Position numbers and translations under genes: made by a program | Shown here: positions 58,063 to 64,000 of the stretch, one piece after another | Layout: every line of letters starts with the position of its first letter | How positions within the stretch are numbered: the stretch's first letter is position 1 | Notes under the pieces: generated by a model | Told to the model about the DNA's origin: nothing | Seen by the model: only the letters and a program-made list of their open reading frames with translations | The model's database searches: none | Source: Symsagittifera roscoffensis | Taxonomy: Eukaryota > Xenacoelomorpha > Acoela > Convolutidae | Assembly (NCBI RefSeq): GCF_963678635.1 | Contig: NC_087067.1 | Location: 11,145,716 to 11,209,715, forward strand | Direction of reading: 5' to 3' | Length of the DNA stretch: 64,000 nt

Positions 58063-61000
58063 GCATAGGAAATCCAGCTAAATTACACTCACTTATCAAA
58101 AAATGCCAAGTTTTAAAAAAATCGCCCAATTTCATTTTGTGCATTCAGTAAGCAAAAATATCAAAACTTACACATATACATTTGAGTTTACTGGATAAAT
58201 ATAATGTTTTATTCGATTTCATACCGGGCTCAAATAATTCTGGTGGTTTCTTAACGTTATTGTCATCAAATTTGAGTCCTGCAAAAAGAATTGCTTCAAG
58301 TACAGGTTTTCAATTGTTAAATTTTGTCAAACTTAATTGGTTTGTTATCAACGTTTATGCAAACCCAAATTCATTCCAAGCAACTTTGAATTCCCTGAAA
58401 TTAAGTATCAGATTTTTACCTAATAATTCGAAAATTATCATGATGGGTGATTTTAATGCGCTGAGTTATGACAATATTAACAGTTCTTCAATACTTAAGT
58501 TAAATGATGCACGTATCAAACGATTTACCCAACTGGAAGAACAAATTCTTGATTGTTTTGGTTTTGTTGATTTTGCACTCAAGAATGATTTTTGTAATTA
58601 AACACATTATGACAAACAACATAAAACTTTTGCGCGCATAGATTATGTTTTTATGAAATTCGAAACAGAGTATGACACTATGCAAAGCACTCAAATATCA
58701 ATTTCTGATCATTTACTCTTACACGTTTTTGTTAAGCCATCTAACTTGTATGAGCGCGGCCCTAGTTACTGGAAACTAAATGAAGAAATTTTAAAAAACA
58801 ACGCCAGCTTAATTCGTGAAGATCTAAAAAACTTTTTTGAAAATGAATCACCAAGTAGTTACGAAAACTTTAAGCACAATGTTCGTGACCTTTTGAGCTT
58901 TATTCAAGAAAACAAAAAGCGTGTAGATCAGAAAAAACTTAATACATTGAAGTATCATGAAAATGTTCTCAGAAATTGCATTCACAGCGGAAAAGGTCCG
59001 AACCCTAGTTTGATTGAAAAATATCATTTTGTGCAGGAGCATCTTCAAAAAGTTTTCAAGGAAAAAGATTTTTCAGACTAACGAAAAATTCAGAAAAATT
59101 TCAGCTATACATTTGAGGGTGTGCCCAAATTTTGTAGTCAATGGACCTCAAAGAACACAATTAACTCAATCAAGCGAATTCAAGCGGATCAGAACGTTTA
59201 TCATACGGATGAGGATATTCTTAATCAATTTCGAAAGTAATTTTCAAAAAATTTTTCAAATAATTCTACAACAGACTCCGATCAACTACTAATGACATTT
59301 TTATCAAAAAATAAACTCGAAAATAATGAGAATGATGGCTATAATTAGTTTACAGAAGATGAAATTCACTTGGCTATAAACAAATTGAATTTGAAAAGCT
59401 CGCCTGGACCAGATGGACTTACATCTCAGCTATATAAGACATTTACGGATGAGTTTTGTTCAATTTTAGCTAAAGTTTTTAATCAATTTGTTCATGGTGG
59501 AAAACTTCCAAACAGTTTTTGTTTAGCAATAATCAAACTGCTCCCGAAATCTGAAAATGCCATAGCAGTACAAGATTTTCGCCCTATCAGCCTCATGAAT
59601 ACTGACGCGAAAATCTTTGCCCATGTTGTCTGTAATAGAATTAAAAAAGACCTTAGCAAAGTTGTAAAAAACCATCAGCACGCGTATTTGCCTGGAAGAC
59701 AATTGCACACAGCAATACGAAAGTTGAAAAAAGCGATTACTCCAGAACGATTGGCTAACAGAGGTTCATGTGCTGTAAAATTAGACTTTTCTAAAGCGTT
59801 TGACAGAGTTGACAGATCACTTCTCATCAAAATTTTGAAAGGGTTAAGCCTTGATGAGTTTTCAGTTAGAGCTATTGAAACTTTGTATTTAGACTCAAAA
59901 GCAGTAATTGAGATAAATGGTTTTTTATCAGCCAGCTTCAAAATTCATCGCGGTGTGAGACAAGGTTGCCCTCTTTCCGCATTTTTATTTATAGTTTTTA
60001 TCAAACCGCTTCTTCAAGCAATTGAATCTACAGAAGCAATTGAAGGTTTCGGGTTATTGTGCCCCAAACTAGTTTCATATGCAGACGACATAACTTGCCT
60101 TATCAAAATCTGATGTATTGACAGGTTGTTCCGCTTAATCAATACATTTTGCAGACAAACTCAAATGATGATTAACATAAGTAAAAGTGAAGTGCTTTCC
60201 ATACCTGATTTATCACCCTATAAAACAGTCAAGGAAACAAAAATACTTGGTGTCTTGTTTTACACTTCCCAAAAAGTTGAAAATATTGAACTATTGTTGA
60301 GTTCTCAAATTCAAAAACCTCGTGGGTTAATTTCACTAAGTAAATCTTTGAGGGCCAAATCATTAACACTGTCAGTTTATGTTCTCCCTAAATTTTTTCA
60401 TTTGGCTCTTCATACTCCAGTTAACTTGGATACTGTTAGTAAATGCCAAGAATTATTAAGTACAGAATTGAAAAAATCAAGCAGACTCGACATAAAGAAA
60501 GAAGTTTTATATCACCCCATCTTAGATGGTGGGGTAGGCTTACCATGCCTACAACTTAAACTTTTTAGTCTAAAAATTATCGATTTCTTTGCTTCTGATA
60601 TGTCAGATCGAAATAGTTTGTTACCAACAGAATTTATTTTCTCGAAAGAAATCAAAAATTTGTTGAGAAATACGAACATCTCTATTGAAATAAGTTCGAG
60701 TGATTTTGCAATTATTTCAAACATTACCAATAGCGGTTTAATTATAACAGTACATACAAAATCGCGAGATGTTTATTATTTCTGCTTACAAAACTGCAGT
60801 TTTCATCGAGCTGCGATTTCCCGCTTGTGTTTTGCTGCAAACCGTTACCTCTGTTCAGAAGAAGAATTGATTAAATTTACAGGCAAAGTTTGGAAAAGTT
60901 CAAGGCTCTATGTATGGGAAAAAACTTTCTTTATAAATTCGCGTACGCTGTTTTTAAAGATCGAGAAAATCGGTGGTTTTATTTCTTGAGAATGCCCCCG

Positions 61001-61260
61001 AATGTTTGTATTGTAATTTAGAATGCGAAACATTCGAACACCTAGTTTTCAGTTGTCCCTTGCTACAACCTTCAAGAAACATATTACAGATTAACAATTG
61101 GCGTGATGTTTTTGTATCAACCAACATTGCAAGGCTTAAGTATGTTGTTGCGGTTATTCGTGGTGCATATTCAAAATCATCGACGTCATGGAAAATCAAC
61201 TTGCAAACATTTGTGTCATGGGAAGTATGGAAGATAAGAAATACAAATTGCTCCTTCTGA
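58035..61260 (+). pseudogene. LINE ORF2 (endonuclease and reverse transcriptase; broken)
   Basis: One frame from about 58035 to 60989 carries everything, with stops TAA 58149, TAA 58599, TAA 59079, TAA 59238, TAG 59346 and TGA 60111. A one-step frameshift near 60970 moves the end into another frame. The endonuclease shows INVYANPNSF, KIIMMGDFNA and RIDYVF with a final SDHLLL. The TAA at 58149 stands after Gln where the catalytic Glu of the QE.K motif belongs. The RT shows KSSPGPDGLTSQLYK, FRPISLMNTDAKI, KLDFSKAFDRVD, GVRQGCPLSAFLF and the catalytic YADDIT at about 60077. A Cys/His finger follows at about 61003 (CLYCNLECETFEHLVFSC). The motif spelling is L1/Tx1-like rather than RTE, CR1 or R2. 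Confidence 0.9.
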
Positions 61261-61439
61261 TATAAACTATAAGGAAATGTTAGACTTCAGCAACAAACCA
61301 GGATACCCGGTATCCGGTAAAAGTAATATCAATTGAACAAATATGATGTTATTTGTTGTACGTATTGATTATGAAACTCTTAACTAAACAAATTTAATTT
61401 ACAATTTAATAAAAAAAAAATCTATTATAAATGCTTGAA

Positions 61440-61580
61440 ATATATCCTATAAAATAATCGATTATAATGTAAAATAATTTAATACGGATTTCAAGAGGTT
61501 ACAATCGATTAACAATTGTTTATAATAGATTTTTTTGAATTTTCACTAAGACAGCTACTAAAAACATACTATAATTGATT
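61440..61580. repeat. family F palindrome repeat, right of the LINE
   Basis: It contains aataatcgattataatg, caagaggttacaatcgatt and then a block ttttcactaagacagctact that also occurs at 56433-56455 on the other side of the LINE (about 80% alike over 57 bp). The LINE therefore landed inside a tandem or repeated family F locus. Confidence 0.65.
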
Positions 61581-61589
61581 GTTATCTCT

Positions 61590-62851
61590 TGGTACTGGGT
61601 GCGGGTATGTTCAAAAAAGAGAAAATCATAAACTGTTCTTGAAATTCAAAGAGTTTTAAGTTGATATATTTTCCTCTTTGAAACTCGAAAACTGAAGAAA
61701 AAAATTATAATCAATCTTTGGCCTACTTTGAAAAATGAATATTATGGTCGGATGATTCTGTGCAGCTTGCAAAGCCACCGGCTATCTTTGTTAATTTTTG
61801 ATATACGCGATCCGAAATTTCGCCTATCCATATTTGTGATAAGTCGCAAAAAAATTTGTCATTTTTAGTAGTTTTGAGGATGTTTATGTTCACGATGAAA
61901 CTAGAACATTGCGATGGACCGATATTGAGACCTTCATACTGACATATACTGCAACATAACAAAACATTTTTCGCAATAACTAACAACTGCTTTTGTGTTC
62001 AATGCAATTTTAGCGAATAGACTCTAGGTAATTTTGAATTTAATTTTTGTAGAAAAGTCAGAATCCGTTTTTTATTCGCTATGATAAAAATAAAAATCAT
62101 CTTCATAGAAAAATTGCTAATTTTTAATTATTAAAAAGGACATTCTTTCATTTAGTTTGTTTTTTGTGTTCTAACTTTTGCTTGTCTACAACACAAGAGT
62201 AATTTTATCCCAGTGTGAAAGCAAAAAAATGTACGGATGGAATAAAGATTTCAAGTATCAAAATAAAAGGCCTGCGTCGATATCTGCGAATAATTTTTGA
62301 TACTATAAAAAATGTGCCGACCAAAAGTTCATATTTGGAAAAGGGTCTTATGATCGCGGAAAACGGTGGAAGTACTGAATCTTGATTGTGAAAGAGTAGA
62401 AATTAGTCGCGAAACTCCGCGATGTGACATATCAGATAAAAAAAAAACATTTTTTTTTGAGTTCGAGCTTTATTTATTACAAAATGAAAGCTTCGAATTT
62501 TATGTAAATTGGGAAAAAACAATGAAAGAACAATTTACTATCCAAATTACTTCCTGATAATATTGAAATTTGTATCGCTTAGTTCACCGAAGAATATAGT
62601 TATGACAACCTGAAAAAAATTATAATTGTCTAAGCGATTGTCTAATTGTCTAACAAAAAATTCAAAATTAAAGCCAAGGAAATGTCTCAGATGTATCTCA
62701 TTTGTCTGCAAAGCCTGAAAATTTTGGCCGCGTTTGTCTGCAAAGACCAACATTTTGACATAAAACGACGAGCTTTTCTGGGGAAATAACGCGCGAGAAT
62801 CACCATATTATATTGTGTAGGCTTTTTTTCTTTTTACTTTTTGCTTTTTAG
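61590..62851. other. end of B3GAT intron 3, nothing recognised
   Basis: AT-rich with short frames only. The last part (62821-62851) is a long pyrimidine tract ending in ttgctttttag, a strong 3' splice site for exon 4. Confidence 0.5.
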
Positions 62852-62974
62852 ATAGTTGGATTTAACACGATGTTCTACGGAGGGCGGAGATTTTGCATAG
62901 ACATGGCAGGATTTGCGATCAGCCTGCGTCTACTCCTGCAGTTCCCAAGTGTCTCATTTGTGGCCAAAAAACAG
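62852..62974 (+). CDS. B3GAT-like: B3GAT exon 4: acceptor-side GT43 motif
   Basis: The exon has 41 whole codons, starting IVGFNTMF and containing RRFCIDMAGFAISLRLLLQ. The IDMAGFA word is a GT43 hallmark and directly follows the EGP..ENNK segment of exon 3 in homologues, so no exon is missing across the 20.65-kb intron. It is bounded by ttgctttttag and a GTGAAC donor, both in phase 0. The next expected part (the catalytic Glu region and the NCT..LVWH.R end) is not found before 64000, so the gene continues beyond the window. Confidence 0.92.
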
Positions 62975-63539
62975 GTGAACAAATCGGAATGGAAAATAAT
63001 TCAAATCTCGTTTTAGTGTCTAGTAACGCCTTGCTCGAACATTAATATGATTGTATCCTTTTAAAAAAAAAAAATGTTAGTTTTTTTCCGACCAGTTATA
63101 GAGGGAAAACTTTAGGACATGGGGAAAATTTTCACTCTCTAATTTTCAATCTTATTTAAGAAAATATATTTTTCAGCGTTACAAAATTCAAATTTTGAAA
63201 ACTATTTGCGGCTTAATTTCTATCCTTTTTTATCCTCAAACAATGAACAAAAGTCATAATAAGTTCGTTTTTAAGAAGAGAACATACTTGATTATTAATT
63301 ACACAACTCATAAAAACAAAAAAATCCCTTCTTTGAAGATCAACAAAAAGGCCAGCCAGTTAGATGCCTAGCCAATTGTGCCTTCAGGTTTAGATAAAAA
63401 TAAGACATTGTTTTTTAATTGCCTTGGTCGGACAATATGTGCTAAGGGCACGGCAACCGGTTGCTCCTCGCCAATATGAGCATACAACCGCTTATTATGG
63501 ACTTTTCAGGTGTAATTTAAAAAATATGACTCAGAACTG

Positions 63540-63974
63540 TTAAAATGTTACATAATTATGTCTTTGAAATTTCAAATAAATTAATCTGATTGCACAGAAA
63601 TTACCCGGGTTGACCTCCATAAACCGAAAACGCTTATCATACAATTCCATACATCGAATGTTTGGAAAAATTCTTGGCATGCAATTTTCATACAGTTTCG
63701 AAAATTGGTTGAAAAAATATTTAAACTCAATTCTGCGGCTGTTTGATTCTAATAAAACCGTCTGGTGATGAAAAAACCGATGTTTTTGTTTTATGAAAAA
63801 AATGCTCATCAAACAATTCCCAAAATCCTTATAATACACCTTTGAAATTGCCCTATTTCTTTTTTTCGGTTTTTTCAACCGCAAATTGAATTTTGTACTC
63901 AAACAAACATTTCTTGCAAACAAACTTGCAAAATTTAATTTTTTGTGTGCATAACGTACTCTTCGATGCATCAT
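63540..63974 (-). CDS. unknown ORF, 144 residues
   Basis: ATG at 63974 to the stop at 63540, one of the longer frames in this AT-rich stretch. It is basic in the first half (KKPKKRNRAIS). The second half holds MPRIFPNIRCMELYDKRF, which faintly resembles the FPN..L.L segments of F-box/LRR proteins. It lies antisense in intron 4 of B3GAT. It could be a fragment of an F-box-family gene or a chance frame. Confidence 0.25.
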   Translation of the reverse strand: MMHRRVRYAHKKLNFASLFARNVCLSTKFNLRLKKPKKRNRAISKVYYKDFGNCLMSIFFIKQKHRFFHHQTVLLESNSRRIEFKYFFNQFSKLYENCMPRIFPNIRCMELYDKRFRFMEVNPGNFCAIRLIYLKFQRHNYVTF

Positions 63975-64000
63975 GTTGAATTTTTTGACTTTTCGCCTAA

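Larger units (their letters stand above)
56646..61416 (+). mobile_element. L1/Tx1-like LINE, near full-length, inactive
   Basis: Target duplication AAAATCTATTATAA occurs at 56632-56645 and 61417-61430. The right copy follows a poly(A) tail (about 61408-61420). The empty site reads TTTT/AA on the bottom strand, the classic L1 endonuclease site. Two ORFs are present (56782-58062 and about 58035-61260), with ORF1 ending where ORF2 begins. The element is about 4.8 kb with a 136-bp 5' leader, in the same orientation as B3GAT. Several in-frame stops and one frameshift inactivate it. Confidence 0.9.

Noticed and set aside
56782-60113. Reassigned stop codons (alternative genetic code) as the reason for in-frame TAA/TAG
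   Set aside because: The intact host genes end normally at TAA, the LINE also has a TGA, and expected residues at the stops differ (Glu, Trp and others), so decay is simpler.
55930-61580. The LINE as a site-specific element targeting the AT palindrome repeat
   Set aside because: A 14-bp target duplication AAAATCTATTATAA and a TTTT/AA cleavage site define the insertion precisely. This is ordinary L1-type targeting, so the neighbouring palindromes are coincidental host repeats.
56424-61588. The 57-bp direct repeat on both sides of the LINE as a long target duplication
   Set aside because: It lies about 150 bp and 100 bp away from the real element ends and is only about 80% identical, so it belongs to the host repeat.

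Overview
The window is AT-rich metazoan nuclear DNA (about two-thirds A+T by eye) from an invertebrate whose phylum I cannot decide. The reasons are a spliced GT43 glucuronosyltransferase gene with GT-AG introns, an intronless F-box gene, BEL/Pao and L1-like retrotransposons, and several short inverted-repeat elements with 8-bp target duplications. There is no sign of operons, ribosome binding sites or CRISPR. Most of the sequence is non-coding and repeat-derived.

Layout. 1-12.7 kb: mostly unassigned, with a GC-rich inverted minisatellite (2.6-3.8 kb), a near-perfect hairpin (9.75-9.86 kb) and two weak exon candidates. 12.76-14.90 kb (+): an intact 712-residue Ser/Asn-rich protein of unknown family. 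15.45-20.53 kb: a very large imperfect inverted repeat. 26.31-27.81 kb (-): an intact F-box protein with a leucine-rich-repeat-like body. 28.1-31.2 kb: copies of a dispersed repeat (family C) around a decayed MULE-type transposase (29.03-29.61 kb).

36.13-62.97 kb (+): a beta-1,3-glucuronosyltransferase (B3GAT, GT43) gene. I can place four exons whose splice phases all match (36131-36234, 41360-41608, 41952-42201, 62852-62974). The 3' end lies beyond the window. Intron 1 (5.1 kb) and intron 3 (20.65 kb) are packed with mobile elements. Intron 3 holds a nearly complete but broken 9.1-kb BEL/Pao element with both LTRs, a nearly full-length broken L1-like LINE with a 14-bp target duplication at a TTTT/AA site, four copies of a hAT-like MITE (one nested in another), and a tandem array made from a second MITE.

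Best candidates for something undescribed: (a) the BEL/Pao element, which has an extra open frame between primer-binding site and gag, a strong 3' splice-site-like sequence just before the gag ATG, a tRNA-like pol III promoter motif inside its LTR, and an unexplained 42-bp direct repeat outside both LTRs; (b) a MITE turned into a satellite array at 52.9-54.7 kb; (c) the 712-residue protein, with two folded-looking segments separated by a disordered stretch that carries a DSGVGS phosphodegron-like motif. Spans without an entry hold nothing I could recognise.
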